Assembly: GCA_048814795.1 (NCBI GenBank)
Contig: CP184673.1
Coordinates: 310,001-374,000 of the forward strand
Direction of reading: 5' to 3'
DNA from: Thermatribacter sp048814795
GTDB taxonomy: Bacteria; Atribacterota; Atribacteria; Atribacterales; Thermatribacteraceae
DNA: 64,000 nucleotides
The first letter of the stretch is position 1; every line of letters begins with the position of its first letter. Shown here piece after piece: positions 8,537-17,609 of the stretch. A model generated the notes under the pieces. It worked only from the letters and a program-made list of their open reading frames with translations, was not told the DNA's origin and searched no databases. Both the position numbers and the translations under genes were made by a program.

Positions 8537-9846
8537 TGATACTCACGCTCAATGTCTACTCGCAGCTCCTGATTCAGGCGAGCAAGCAAAGATTTTTGAT
8601 GAAAGTACAATCCTTCCCGTGCAGCAAGTTTGGCAAAGAGTTCGAAATCGATACCCGGATCTGAAGAAGGAGCCACTACTGAAGAAGCAACCATAAAATC
8701 TCTCACCGAGAGAGGAGAAGCAAAGCGGCTACTCCCCTGGGTAGGCAACACGTGATTGGGTCCATAGCCATAGTCTCCCAGGGCAACCGGAGCGTAAGGT
8801 CCAATAAAAAGGGCTCCCGCGTTTTTTGCTTTATCCATTACTTCAAAACCCAGTGGCACCATGACTTCCAGATGTTCTGGAGCAATTGCCTCCACAATCT
8901 TCCAGGCCAGGTCCAGGCTTTCCAGCTGATAGAGGTAAACAGGAACCGCTCTCTCCAGAGGATTGTTAGCCCATTCTCGCTCTACTTTCTTTTTGACTGC
9001 AACCAGAAGCTCTTCACTATCCGAGAGCAAAATGCTTTTTGCAAGAGGGTCATGCTCTGCCTGAGCCAGCAAATCCAGAGCTATCCAGTCTGCCCTTGCT
9101 TCCCGATCAGCAACAATAACCACTTCTGAAGGACCAGCAAGAGTATCGATACCCACCACACCATAAAGCAGTCTTTTGGCAGCGGTAACATAAACATTGC
9201 CCGGACCGACTATTTTGTCCACCGCGGGAATGGATTCAGTGCCAAAAGCACAGGCAGCAATAGCTTGAGCGCCTCCCACCCGGTAAAGCTTTTCCACTCC
9301 CAGATAAAAACAGGTTGCCATTATTTCGCAAGATATTTTTCCTTCCCGGTCAGGGGGAGTAAACACCACTATATCCTTGACTCCAGCTTCCTGAGCAGGC
9401 ACTACCCCCATTATCAAAGAAGATGGATAAGCAAAACGCCCTCCCGGGACATATACTGCACAGCTCTGCACAGGGCGTACCCACTCACCCATAAAAGAGC
9501 TTTTTTCGGTGAACCACCAGGAATTAAATTTTTGCAAGCGGTGAAATCTGCGTATCCTTTCCACAATTGTCTCCAGAATCTCCTTGAAAGAAGAATCCAC
9601 TTTTTCCCAACTCTCCTCAAGCAGGTCCCGGGAAACCAAAAAATCAGTAACACTACAACCATCAAACTGTCTGGTATAGTGGGAAACCGCAGTATCACCC
9701 TTTTCAAGCACGTCTTCCACTATTTCCCGAACTTTCTCAGTAATTTCCTCAAAAAACTGGAAGGTTTTCTGGCGCGACAGAGCAAGATCAGAAAGAACCT
9801 CTTTCTCATCAAAAACAGGCTTAAGAACCACAGGAATGCTCTTCAA
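8527..9846 (-). CDS. hisD: Histidinol dehydrogenase
   Basis: The 439-aa zinc enzyme oxidises L-histidinol twice with NAD to give histidine. The motifs are VGPGNVYVTAAKR (NAD side), AGPSEVV, LAQAEHDPLAKS (Gln/His zinc ligands, near residue 258), AIAPEHLEVM (near 330) and GDYGYGPNHVLPT. The length is normal. It is last in a minus-strand hisZ-hisG-hisD operon and overlaps hisG by 26 nt. The remaining his genes are not in the window. Confidence 0.97.
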   Translation of the reverse strand: MKSIPVVLKPVFDEKEVLSDLALSRQKTFQFFEEITEKVREIVEDVLEKGDTAVSHYTRQFDGCSVTDFLVSRDLLEESWEKVDSSFKEILETIVERIRRFHRLQKFNSWWFTEKSSFMGEWVRPVQSCAVYVPGGRFAYPSSLIMGVVPAQEAGVKDIVVFTPPDREGKISCEIMATCFYLGVEKLYRVGGAQAIAACAFGTESIPAVDKIVGPGNVYVTAAKRLLYGVVGIDTLAGPSEVVIVADREARADWIALDLLAQAEHDPLAKSILLSDSEELLVAVKKKVEREWANNPLERAVPVYLYQLESLDLAWKIVEAIAPEHLEVMVPLGFEVMDKAKNAGALFIGPYAPVALGDYGYGPNHVLPTQGSSRFASPLSVRDFMVASSVVAPSSDPGIDFELFAKLAAREGLYFHQKSLLARLNQELRVDIEREYQES

Positions 9847-10480
9847 GCTTCACCACTTCCTTTAACTCACCAGCCAATTTAGCAATTTGGCTGGACTTAG
9901 TTTTAATGCTTACCCGATTGGCAACCAAACGCACCGAAACAGGCGCTATTTCTTCCACTACATGTAATTTGTTTTCTCGCAAAGTCTTACCCGTGGAAAC
10001 AAGATCCACGATACACTCAGTGAGCCCAATAGCCGGGGCAAGTTCTATGGAGCCATACAAAAAAACGATATCAGCATGAATGCCCCGTTCTTGAAGATAA
10101 GAGCGAGTAAAATTGGGATACTTGGTAGCCACACGCAGACGTTCCCTCTCAAATATTGTTTCAGCATCAATCCCTTCAGGAGCAGCCAGCACCATGGTGC
10201 ACTTGCCAATTCCCAGGTCAAGCAGCTCATATACTTCATTCTGGCGCTCCAGAAGAATGTCTTTCCCTACCAATCCCACATCGGCAGCCCCATACTCTAC
10301 ATAAGTTGAAACGTCCTTGGGGTGCGTCAAAATAAAGCGTAGTGGAAAACCCGCTGATTCAAGGACCAGTTGCCGGGAATCAAAATCGAGGTCTTGGGGC
10401 CATCCTGAAAGCAAGGATAAAACTTTCAACACCTCACCTTTTAGTCTGCCAGTGGGCAAAGCCACAGTTAACTTTTCCAT
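9821..10480 (-). CDS. hisG: ATP phosphoribosyltransferase, short form
   Basis: 219 aa. It catalyses the first step of histidine synthesis, joining ATP and PRPP. The short (HisGS) type lacks the C-terminal regulatory domain and needs HisZ, which is encoded immediately upstream. The N-terminus LTVALPTGRLKGEV, YVEYGAADVGLVGKD and the C-terminal VDLVSTGKTLREN PRPP loop are the family motifs. It overlaps hisZ by 13 nt and hisD by 26 nt. Confidence 0.96.
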   Translation of the reverse strand: MEKLTVALPTGRLKGEVLKVLSLLSGWPQDLDFDSRQLVLESAGFPLRFILTHPKDVSTYVEYGAADVGLVGKDILLERQNEVYELLDLGIGKCTMVLAAPEGIDAETIFERERLRVATKYPNFTRSYLQERGIHADIVFLYGSIELAPAIGLTECIVDLVSTGKTLRENKLHVVEEIAPVSVRLVANRVSIKTKSSQIAKLAGELKEVVKLEEHSCGS

Positions 10481-11679
10481 GTCGCAAACTCCTTCTTTAT
10501 AAACTCTTCAAGTTCAGCTACAGCACCCTCGGCAAATTCGGTGCTTTGTTCCCTCCAAGAAACCTGATAGCCCTTCTCCGACCATTCTCGAAGTACAAGT
10601 GGTATGCCCTGTGCACGAAGTTTCTCGGCCACACCAAAAAGAACTTTACGCTCTGAAGAGGGAAAACAAACCTCAAAAACCGGCTGTGAGATTTTAAAAG
10701 AAGGTGTCTCTTTTTCGATAACTTCCATCAAACGCTCCACGAAAAGAGCAAAACCGCAGGCTGGAGCGTTTTTCCCAAAAACGGGAAAAAGCTCATCATA
10801 CCTGCCACCAGCCAAAAGAGGATGTCCTGCCTGGGGAGAAAAGCCCTCAAAAACTACTCCGGTGTAATAATCAAAATCTCTAATCACGCCCAGGTTCAGG
10901 AAAACCCGTTTCGAAAGACCATAATCTTCAAGAATAGCCAAAACTTCTTCAATTCTTTCTAATATCTTCAGAATTTCTTTCTCCCCAGCAAAGCGAGCTT
11001 CAAGTTCTTTTACAAGCTCCCATCGCCCCCTTAAAAAGGGCAGTTCCACAAAAAGGTCCCTCAGAGGGGCTCCAGCAAAGGTCATTTCTTTAACCAGAGT
11101 TTTCAGCGCAACAAAATCGCGCTTTTTCAAAAGACGTTTTACAAGACTTTCCTTAGAAGGAGAAAGTTCAAGTTTCTTAAGAAGAATTTTGAAAAATCCC
11201 GCATGTCCTATATCTACTTCAAAATCACCAATACCAGCTCGCTCTAAAGAAAGCAAGGCTAAAGCAATAACTTCCGCATCATCTTGGGGAGTGCTTGTTC
11301 CAATATTCTCAATACCCATTTGAGTAAGTTCGCTTTCAGTTCGAAACGAAGAGGAGGGATAACGAAAAATCTTGCCGTCGTAATAAATCCGGAAATTCAG
11401 CCCGGGTTCTCGATTTCTTGAAGAAAGCATTCGGGCCACGGAGGTAGTAAATTCGGGGCGCAAGCAAACCAGTTCTCCACTTCGATTAACGAACTTGAAG
11501 GTCCTCTCCTTGAGATCCTCTCCCAGGGTTTTTTCTAAAGTAGCATAATACTCGATAGTGGGAGGTTCGATCTCCTGGTAGCCCCAACTTTCAAAAAGAA
11601 ACTTCAGTTCGCGCTCAATTCTCCTTTTTAACCTTACTTCTCGCGGGTAAAAATCTTTCATTCCAAAGACTAACTCCAA
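10468..11679 (-). CDS. hisZ: ATP phosphoribosyltransferase regulatory subunit
   Basis: About 403 aa, a histidyl-tRNA synthetase paralogue that lacks aminoacylation and activates short HisG. It shows the class II fold motifs FGMKDFYPREVRLK, EIEPPTIEYY, LRPEFTTSVARM (motif 2), FDYYTGVVFEGF and GGRYDELF. I chose the TTG at 11679: AGGAGG lies 9 nt upstream, and a candidate -10 element covers 11712-11717, so the longer reading from 11712 would start inside the promoter. It is first in the hisZGD operon. Confidence 0.92.
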   Translation of the reverse strand: MELVFGMKDFYPREVRLKRRIERELKFLFESWGYQEIEPPTIEYYATLEKTLGEDLKERTFKFVNRSGELVCLRPEFTTSVARMLSSRNREPGLNFRIYYDGKIFRYPSSSFRTESELTQMGIENIGTSTPQDDAEVIALALLSLERAGIGDFEVDIGHAGFFKILLKKLELSPSKESLVKRLLKKRDFVALKTLVKEMTFAGAPLRDLFVELPFLRGRWELVKELEARFAGEKEILKILERIEEVLAILEDYGLSKRVFLNLGVIRDFDYYTGVVFEGFSPQAGHPLLAGGRYDELFPVFGKNAPACGFALFVERLMEVIEKETPSFKISQPVFEVCFPSSERKVLFGVAEKLRAQGIPLVLREWSEKGYQVSWREQSTEFAEGAVAELEEFIKKEFATWKS

Positions 11680-11711
11680 ATCCCTCTTCCTCCTTCCTAA
11701 GCCCAACACCA

Positions 11712-11763
11712 AGTATAATTTATAACTGTTAAGCTTTGCAAGGAAAATAAACTCGTGTACAAT
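11712..11763. promoter_or_regulatory. Divergent promoters of hisZGD and purC sharing one -35
   Basis: The palindromic hexamer TTGCAA (11736-11741) can be the -35 for both strands. On plus, TACAAT (11758-11763) follows after 16 nt toward purC. On minus, TATACT (11717-11712) follows after 18 nt toward hisZ. The two genes diverge here, so both promoters are needed in this short gap. Confidence 0.6.
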
Positions 11764-11798
11764 AAGCCTTAGTAAACCAAGGAGGTTAAAGTTGACTA

Positions 11799-12830
11799 AT
11801 GGGCAGTGTTAAAGACCTGGTTGTTCTTAACTCGCCCCTTGAAGATCGGCCGGGTAGGGGAAAGTTTGTTTTTTCAAACCGTTACTCGGTTTTCGACTGG
11901 GGAGAAATGCCCGATCATATTCCCAGAAAGGGAGAGGCACTTTGCCTTATAGGGGCTCATTTCTTTGAAAAACTTGCAGAGCAGGGTATAAAAACCCATT
12001 ATCTGGGTCTGGAAGAGAACGGAAAGGTGAAAAACCTGGCTGAGCTGGAAAACCCCTCACCGGTCATGCACGTCCAGCTCTTCAAAGTGATTCAGCCCCC
12101 ACTGCTTGGAAACAACTATGACTACTCTATCTACCAGAATGTCACCGGGAATTTTTTGATACCTTTTGAATTCATATACCGCAACTTTCTTCCCCCAAGC
12201 TCCAGTTTTCGTAAAAGAGCGGCGAGAGGAGAAATAAATCTTTCTGACTTTGGGCTTTCCAGACTTCCCGACCCTCAGGAACCCCTCGAACCACCACTGA
12301 TCGACGTATCAACCAAACTTGAAGAACAGGACCGCTACCTGAGCTGGAGCGAAGTTCTGAGCTATCGGATTATAAATCAGAAAGAATGCGAACTTATAAA
12401 AGGGCTGGTCCTGAAAATTGATCGACTCATTTCTCGAGAAGTCGAAGCTCTAAATCTGCGCAATGAAGACGGAAAAGTAGAGCTGGCTTTTGACGCCGAA
12501 AGAAATTTAATAGTGGTGGACGCGATCGGAACACCCGATGAATGCCGCTATACTTACCAGGGATTGCAAATGAGCAAGGAAATAGCCCGTCATTTTTATC
12601 GCCAAACTGAATGGTATAAAGAGGTCCAGGAAGCCAAGCAAAAAAACAAACTGGGCTGGAAAGCATTTGTGAAATCAAAACCACCCCACCTTCCTGAAGA
12701 ACTCCTGCAACTGATAAGCTGGGTTTACCAGCGCGTTGCCAACGATCTCACTAAAAGAGAATGGTTCAAAGAGGTGCCCTCTTTGCCTGCAATAGCTTAC
12801 CGGCTCAAGCAATACCTCGGAGGTAAATAA
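11799..12830 (+). CDS. purC: SAICAR synthetase, archaeal-type long form
   Basis: 343 aa. It ligates aspartate to CAIR in purine synthesis. The start MGSVKDLVV and the stretch FSNRYSVFDWGEMPDHIPRKG resemble the longer PurC forms of Thermococcales and other archaea, rather than the roughly 240-aa bacterial enzyme. ELAFDAERNLIVVDAIGTPDECR carries the substrate and metal region near residue 228. ATG at 11799 is kept because the protein motif begins there, although GGAGG is 13 nt away. No other pur genes are nearby. It overlaps the next gene by 1 nt. Confidence 0.88.
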   Translation: MGSVKDLVVLNSPLEDRPGRGKFVFSNRYSVFDWGEMPDHIPRKGEALCLIGAHFFEKLAEQGIKTHYLGLEENGKVKNLAELENPSPVMHVQLFKVIQPPLLGNNYDYSIYQNVTGNFLIPFEFIYRNFLPPSSSFRKRAARGEINLSDFGLSRLPDPQEPLEPPLIDVSTKLEEQDRYLSWSEVLSYRIINQKECELIKGLVLKIDRLISREVEALNLRNEDGKVELAFDAERNLIVVDAIGTPDECRYTYQGLQMSKEIARHFYRQTEWYKEVQEAKQKNKLGWKAFVKSKPPHLPEELLQLISWVYQRVANDLTKREWFKEVPSLPAIAYRLKQYLGGK

Positions 12831-13225
12831 TGAATAAAAGGCTCTATCGATCTAAAAGAGAAAAAATGATAGGAGGAGTATGCGCCGGAATTGCTAATTA
12901 TTTTGACATAGACCCTACCATAGTCCGGCTTCTCACAGTTGCCCTGTTGTTTGCCGGAGGGACAGTGATTATCGCCTACATAATCGCCTGGATTGTTATG
13001 CCCGAAGAACCGGAAAGCACCGAAAGTGCGATCCCGACAGAAGAACAACCCAGGTCCCAAAAGCGTAAAGAGCTTTTAGGCTGGATTCTGGTTATAATTG
13101 GTGTGCTCCTCATTGCTCGCTACCTTGTTCCTGTCAGCTTTATCTGGTGGGTCCCCTGGGGTGGAAAGCTTCTTCTGGGAATTATGGTATTAGTTGCAGG
13201 CATACTTTTCCTGGTGAAAAACTGA
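12830..13225 (+). CDS. PspC-domain membrane protein
   Basis: 131 aa. The N-terminal PspC domain (about 1-62) reads KRLYRSKREKMIGGVCAGIANYF, with the motif beginning at residue 3, and contains a first membrane segment (about 38-60, LLFAGGTVIIAYIIAWIV). An acidic linker (about 61-82) is followed by two more hydrophobic segments. PspC proteins act in envelope-stress responses, but no psp partners are adjacent. It overlaps purC by 1 nt and is 74 nt before tkt. Confidence 0.85.
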   Translation: MNKRLYRSKREKMIGGVCAGIANYFDIDPTIVRLLTVALLFAGGTVIIAYIIAWIVMPEEPESTESAIPTEEQPRSQKRKELLGWILVIIGVLLIARYLVPVSFIWWVPWGGKLLLGIMVLVAGILFLVKN

Positions 13226-13299
13226 ATTTTAAGCTTTAAAAATTGCGATGCTTATGTTGGAAAAACCGTTAACAAAACTATAAAAAGGGGTGAACATCG

Positions 13300-15354
13300 A
13301 TGAGTACTACTCTTGATCAGCTTGCAGTTACCACCATCCGCATGTTGGCTTTGGATACCATTCAGAAAGCCAATTCTGGCCACCCGGGTCTGCCGCTTGG
13401 AGCAGCACCACTTACCTATGTTCTCTTTGACCGCACAATGAAATTTAATCCCCGCAATCCGGCCTGGTTTGATCGGGATCGTTTCGTGCTTTCTGCCGGC
13501 CACGGCTCGGCACTTCTTTATTCCTTGCTTTACCTCTATGGGTACCAAAAAATGACCCTTGAAGAATTGAAAAATTTTAGACAATGGGGTAGTAAAACTC
13601 CAGGACATCCTGAATATGATATCGAATGCGGCATAGAAACCACCACTGGCCCTCTGGGTCAAGGGTTTGCTACTGGAGTGGGTATGGCCATAGCCGAAGC
13701 ACATCTGGCTGCCCGCTTTAACCGTCCGGGTTTTGAAATTATCAATCACTACACCTATGCCCTGGTAAGCGATGGTGACCTGATGGAGGGAGTTGCAGCA
13801 GAAGCGGCTTCCCTGGCAGGGCATCTCAAACTCGGCAAGCTTATCTACCTTTTCGACAACAACCAGATAAGCCTCTCCGGAGAAACAGCAATTTGCTTCA
13901 CCGAAGACATTAAAAAGAGGTTTGAGGCTTACGGATGGCAGGTTCTGGAAGTTGGGGATGGAAACAACCTGGAAGAAATCCAGGAAGCAATAGAAAAGGC
14001 AAAAGCCTGCACCGATGCACCATCATTGATTATGGTTTCCACCCATATAGGTTACGGAAGCCCCAAGCAGGACACTTTTCAGGTTCACGGATCACCCCTT
14101 AAACCCGAAGAAGTCATAGCAACCAAAAAGTTCTACAACTGGCCGGAAGACAAAGAGTTTTACGTACCCGAGGAAGTGCTTCAACACACCCGCCAGGCTG
14201 TGGAACGAGGAGAGCGGTTTGAAAAAGAGTGGAAGGACCTCTTTGAGGCTTACGCTCAAAAATACCCTGATCTGGCCCAGGAACTCAAAGATATGATAGC
14301 TGGAGTGCTTCCTGAAGGATGGAAAGAGAGCATTCCCGTTTTCAAGCCCGAAGACGGAGCCATTGCCACTCGCTCTGCCGGAGGAAAGGTTCTCAATGCA
14401 CTGGCTGAAAAAATACCCGCTCTGATAGGCGGTTCCGCAGATCTTGACCCCTCAACCAACACGGTCTTAAAGGGCAAAGGCAGCTTTCAGGCACCGGGAG
14501 TCTGCAATCCCGACACCCAGGGAATAGTTGATGGGCCCCTGGGCTACGAAGGACGCAACATTGCCTTTGGAGTGCGCGAACACGCTATGGGAGCAATAAT
14601 GAATGGAATAGCCCTGCACGGGGGATTGATTCCCTTTGGAGCCACTTTCTTTGTGTTCTCTGACTATATGAGACCGGCAGTGCGTATCGCTGCTCTTTCC
14701 AAATGCAAAGTAATCTATGTCTGGACCCATGATTCGGTAGGAGTTGGAGAGGATGGGCCAACTCACCAGCCGGTAGAGCATCTGGCCAGCTTGCGCGCAG
14801 TACCCAACCTGACCTTAATTCGTCCTGCCGACGCAAACGAAGTAGCACAGGCCTGGCGGATAGCCATCAAACATCAGGGTGGACCCCTGGGTCTGGTGCT
14901 TACCCGTCAGAAGCTGCCCATCATAGACCGCAAAAAATATGCTCCAGCAGAGAATCTGGAAAAAGGAGCCTACGTCATTGCTGACTGTGCTCCAGAAGAA
15001 CCACAAATCATCATCATAGCAACCGGATCAGAAGTACACCTTGCCCTCGAAGCATACGAAAAACTCTCTGCAGAAGGTATAAAAGTGCGAGTGGTAAGCA
15101 TGCCCTCCTGGGAACTTTTTGAAACCCAGCCAGCGGAGTATAAAGAATCGGTATTGCCTGCAAAAGTTAAGAAAAGAATTGCCATAGAAGCTGGTTCTAC
15201 CCTGGGCTGGCACAAATACGTGGGCCAAGAGGGTGTAGTCATTGGTATCGACCGCTTTGGAGCCTCCGCACCAGGCAAAGAAGTACTTGAGAAACTGGGC
15301 ATCAGCACAGAAAACCTGCTTAACAAAGCCAAGGAACTCCTTAACAAAAAATGA
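13300..15354 (+). CDS. tkt: Transketolase
   Basis: The 684-aa full-length thiamine-diphosphate enzyme of the pentose phosphate pathway moves two-carbon units between sugar phosphates. The N-terminus shows SGHPGLPLGAAPL. The ThDP/Mg motif VSDGDLMEGVAAEAA begins near residue 156 and ends at LFDNNQIS. The Pyr domain has AFGVREHAMGAIMNG (near 424) and GEDGPTHQPVEHLASLR (near 484). It is a single chain rather than the split archaeal form. A perfect hairpin follows 14 nt downstream. Confidence 0.97.
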   Translation: MSTTLDQLAVTTIRMLALDTIQKANSGHPGLPLGAAPLTYVLFDRTMKFNPRNPAWFDRDRFVLSAGHGSALLYSLLYLYGYQKMTLEELKNFRQWGSKTPGHPEYDIECGIETTTGPLGQGFATGVGMAIAEAHLAARFNRPGFEIINHYTYALVSDGDLMEGVAAEAASLAGHLKLGKLIYLFDNNQISLSGETAICFTEDIKKRFEAYGWQVLEVGDGNNLEEIQEAIEKAKACTDAPSLIMVSTHIGYGSPKQDTFQVHGSPLKPEEVIATKKFYNWPEDKEFYVPEEVLQHTRQAVERGERFEKEWKDLFEAYAQKYPDLAQELKDMIAGVLPEGWKESIPVFKPEDGAIATRSAGGKVLNALAEKIPALIGGSADLDPSTNTVLKGKGSFQAPGVCNPDTQGIVDGPLGYEGRNIAFGVREHAMGAIMNGIALHGGLIPFGATFFVFSDYMRPAVRIAALSKCKVIYVWTHDSVGVGEDGPTHQPVEHLASLRAVPNLTLIRPADANEVAQAWRIAIKHQGGPLGLVLTRQKLPIIDRKKYAPAENLEKGAYVIADCAPEEPQIIIIATGSEVHLALEAYEKLSAEGIKVRVVSMPSWELFETQPAEYKESVLPAKVKKRIAIEAGSTLGWHKYVGQEGVVIGIDRFGASAPGKEVLEKLGISTENLLNKAKELLNKK

Positions 15355-15367
15355 ACCCTCAACTACT

Positions 15368-15393
15368 GGTGTGGTGACACGTGTCACCACACC
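15368..15393. terminator. Perfect 13-bp palindrome after tkt
   Basis: GGTGTGGTGACAC (15368-15380) is the exact reverse complement of 15381-15393, with no loop in the DNA. No T-run follows. Its place just after the tkt stop suggests a transcript end or mRNA stabiliser; a protein-binding site is the alternative. Confidence 0.55.
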
Positions 15394-15443
15394 CAGTATG
15401 CCATGCTTGCATAACAAGATGTAATGAAATTCCAGCCACAAGT

Positions 15444-15472
15444 TGACTTTACGTTTCTTTCATTGTATATTT
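15444..15472 (+). promoter_or_regulatory. Promoter of tRNA-Lys
   Basis: TTGACT (15444-15449), a 17-nt spacer and TATATT (15467-15472) end 13 nt before the mature tRNA. Confidence 0.75.
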
Positions 15473-15485
15473 AATGTGCTTTGGT

Positions 15486-15562
<77 letters not shown>

Positions 15563-15850
15563 TGGATTTTTAACTTGCCTTCACGATTTTTCCCAAAATA
15601 ATTTTCATCGACCATAAAAAACCAATACCAATTCAGGTCGAGTAGTAAAGCCTTCAGGTGCGGTGTCATCACCAGATCTACCAATCATTATTGCCCACTA
15701 CACGCATATTAACTCGATCGGCATTGAAAGCAAAATTTGCTCGAAAATTTCCGCGATACCATCCTTTCGCCCTCAACACAAGCAACTTGCCACAAGTTTA
15801 TTTTCTCAACAGCCCATGTTAAGATTGATATACAAAAGGGGGGTGTTACT
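15563..15850. other. Intergenic region, 288 nt, no gene seen
   Basis: The stretch between tRNA-Lys and the DUF4097 gene is AT-rich. I see no coding sequence, clear terminator or well-spaced promoter in it. A GATATAC near 15826 could be part of a -10 for the next gene. Confidence 0.4.
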
Positions 15851-16741
15851 ATGAAATTCCTGAGAGCACTATTGCTCTTTAGTTTTTACTTGATATTCCT
15901 GGGTGCGTCCTTTTCTTTCGCCCTGGAAGAAACAACAGAAAGAACTTTTTATCTGGATGGACCAGCTGAACTCTCTATTTCCACAGTGTTGGGAAATATA
16001 GAGATCTCCACACATGAGGGAAACACTGTCCAGATGACGGCCGCCAAAAAGCTGGTGGGACTACCAACCGATGAGGCACAAAAAATTATCGACGCCGTCA
16101 AAATCAAAACCGAGCAGGTGGGAAACCAGATATTCATAAAATCTGAATATTTCCCCACGGGTTTTGCCAAATTCTGGTTTGATTTGAAACAGCTCCTGAC
16201 TTCAGGAAAAACCAGCAACTTAGAGGTCAAATATTACCTTCTGGTTCCTGAAGAAACAGAAATCAATTTTTCCACAGTAAGCGGTGAAGTGAATATTCAG
16301 AAAGTTCAGGGTAGCTGCAAGGGCAAAACGGTTAGCGGCTCGGTGGTAGGTAAAGAAGTGGGAAAAGAGCTATCCATTTCCACGGTAAGTGGAAAAATTA
16401 ATATTACAGGCCAGGGCAGGCTGTTTTTGAAGAGCGTAAGTGGAGATGTGTGGGTTAATGTCCAAAAGAGCGAGCAAGCTCAGGACCTTACTGTTTCCAC
16501 GGTCAGCGGGGAAGTGATCATCATTCTTCCTGAAAATGCCTCTGTCGATTTATCGGTAAAAACAACTTCAGGGAAGTTCAGTTCCGAATTCCCGATACTC
16601 CTTGAGGAAGACAATCGTATCTCCGATAAACGATTTCAGGGTAAAATTGCAGGTAGTACCCAGCAAAGCATAAGCTGTAAAATAGAAACTGTTTCAGGCA
16701 ACATCAGTTTACGCAAAAAAGAGGAGGTAATTTACCTTTGA
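15851..16741 (+). CDS. Secreted DUF4097-type beta-repeat protein
   Basis: 296 aa. The first 24 or so residues form a signal peptide (LRALLLFSFYLIFLGASFSFA). The body is a repeating beta structure with recurring TVSGEV/TVSGKI/SVSGDV units at roughly 20-30-residue spacing, the hallmark of DUF4097 adhesin-like domains often linked to envelope stress. I chose ATG 15851 because the signal peptide starts there, with AGGGGGGTG upstream. It overlaps the next gene by 4 nt. Its molecular role is unknown. Confidence 0.8.
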   Translation: MKFLRALLLFSFYLIFLGASFSFALEETTERTFYLDGPAELSISTVLGNIEISTHEGNTVQMTAAKKLVGLPTDEAQKIIDAVKIKTEQVGNQIFIKSEYFPTGFAKFWFDLKQLLTSGKTSNLEVKYYLLVPEETEINFSTVSGEVNIQKVQGSCKGKTVSGSVVGKEVGKELSISTVSGKINITGQGRLFLKSVSGDVWVNVQKSEQAQDLTVSTVSGEVIIILPENASVDLSVKTTSGKFSSEFPILLEEDNRISDKRFQGKIAGSTQQSISCKIETVSGNISLRKKEEVIYL

Positions 16742-17550
16742 CAGTGAAAAGAATCTTGGAAACAACAATACTAATAGCCCTTCTGGCTATCTCCAGCACC
16801 GCCTGCGCAGTGGAAAACGACTTTCAAGAAAAGATAGTCGATGTTGTTGAAAGGGTCTCCGCCTGGGGAGAGCCGATCACGCTGGGGGACAAAACCCTTA
16901 TCCCTCTTTTTGGATTGCGCCTGCAAACCGAGCCAGGAAAAATCCTTGTTGAAACAATACCTCAGGCGGTCCTGGTTCTGGAAGCCGAAAAGTATTACAC
17001 CATAAGCCTGAAAAACGAACACCCACCATTTGCAATACCCCCTGAAGAGATATACAACGCTCTCTTAATCAGCGCCCAAAAACATCTTGCAAGCAACGAC
17101 TTGGAAAAAGCAAGGACACTACTTGAAAAAAATATCTCCATGTTTCCAGAAAGAGCCGAAAATCATGCTCTACTTGGCAAGGTTCTTTTTACACTCTACA
17201 AGAAAACCCCGGATAGTTTGAAGAAAGAAGAATACGGTGTCAGAGCGTTCATGGAATTTGCAAAAGCACTGGACATTGAGCCTCAAAACCAGGAAGCACT
17301 ACTTGCCCGAGCCCGAGCAAGATTAGAAGTGCCAGAACCTTTGGGAAGTCCTGAACTGGCCCTTGAAGACCTCTCCCGGGTAATCCAGCAAAACCCTGAA
17401 CAGCCTGAGGCCTACGTTCTGCTTGGCAAAGCCTATCTTGCCCTCAACCACTCCGAAAAGGCGAAAAATAGTTTCCAGAAAGCATTAGAGCTTGACCCTG
17501 AAAACCCGGAAGCACAGAAAGGGCTCGCTCAAATCGAGGAAAACTTGTAA
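16738..17550 (+). CDS. Exported TPR-repeat protein
   Basis: 270 aa with a TTG start; a GTG two codons later is the alternative. The hydrophobic N-terminus (ILIALLAISSTACA) looks like a signal peptide. The Cys is not in a classical lipobox, so cleavage by signal peptidase I after ACA is likelier. TPR units lie at about 95-160 and 200-265, with motifs such as AYVLLGKAYLALNHSEKA. TPRs mediate protein contacts. It is coupled to the DUF4097 gene by a 4-nt overlap, suggesting that the pair work together in the envelope. Confidence 0.75.
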   Translation: MTVKRILETTILIALLAISSTACAVENDFQEKIVDVVERVSAWGEPITLGDKTLIPLFGLRLQTEPGKILVETIPQAVLVLEAEKYYTISLKNEHPPFAIPPEEIYNALLISAQKHLASNDLEKARTLLEKNISMFPERAENHALLGKVLFTLYKKTPDSLKKEEYGVRAFMEFAKALDIEPQNQEALLARARARLEVPEPLGSPELALEDLSRVIQQNPEQPEAYVLLGKAYLALNHSEKAKNSFQKALELDPENPEAQKGLAQIEENL

Positions 17551-17609
17551 AATTAGCAATTGCTTTATCGAAACACCACTGGAAAACTATAACAAAGCAG
17601 GTGATCGAA

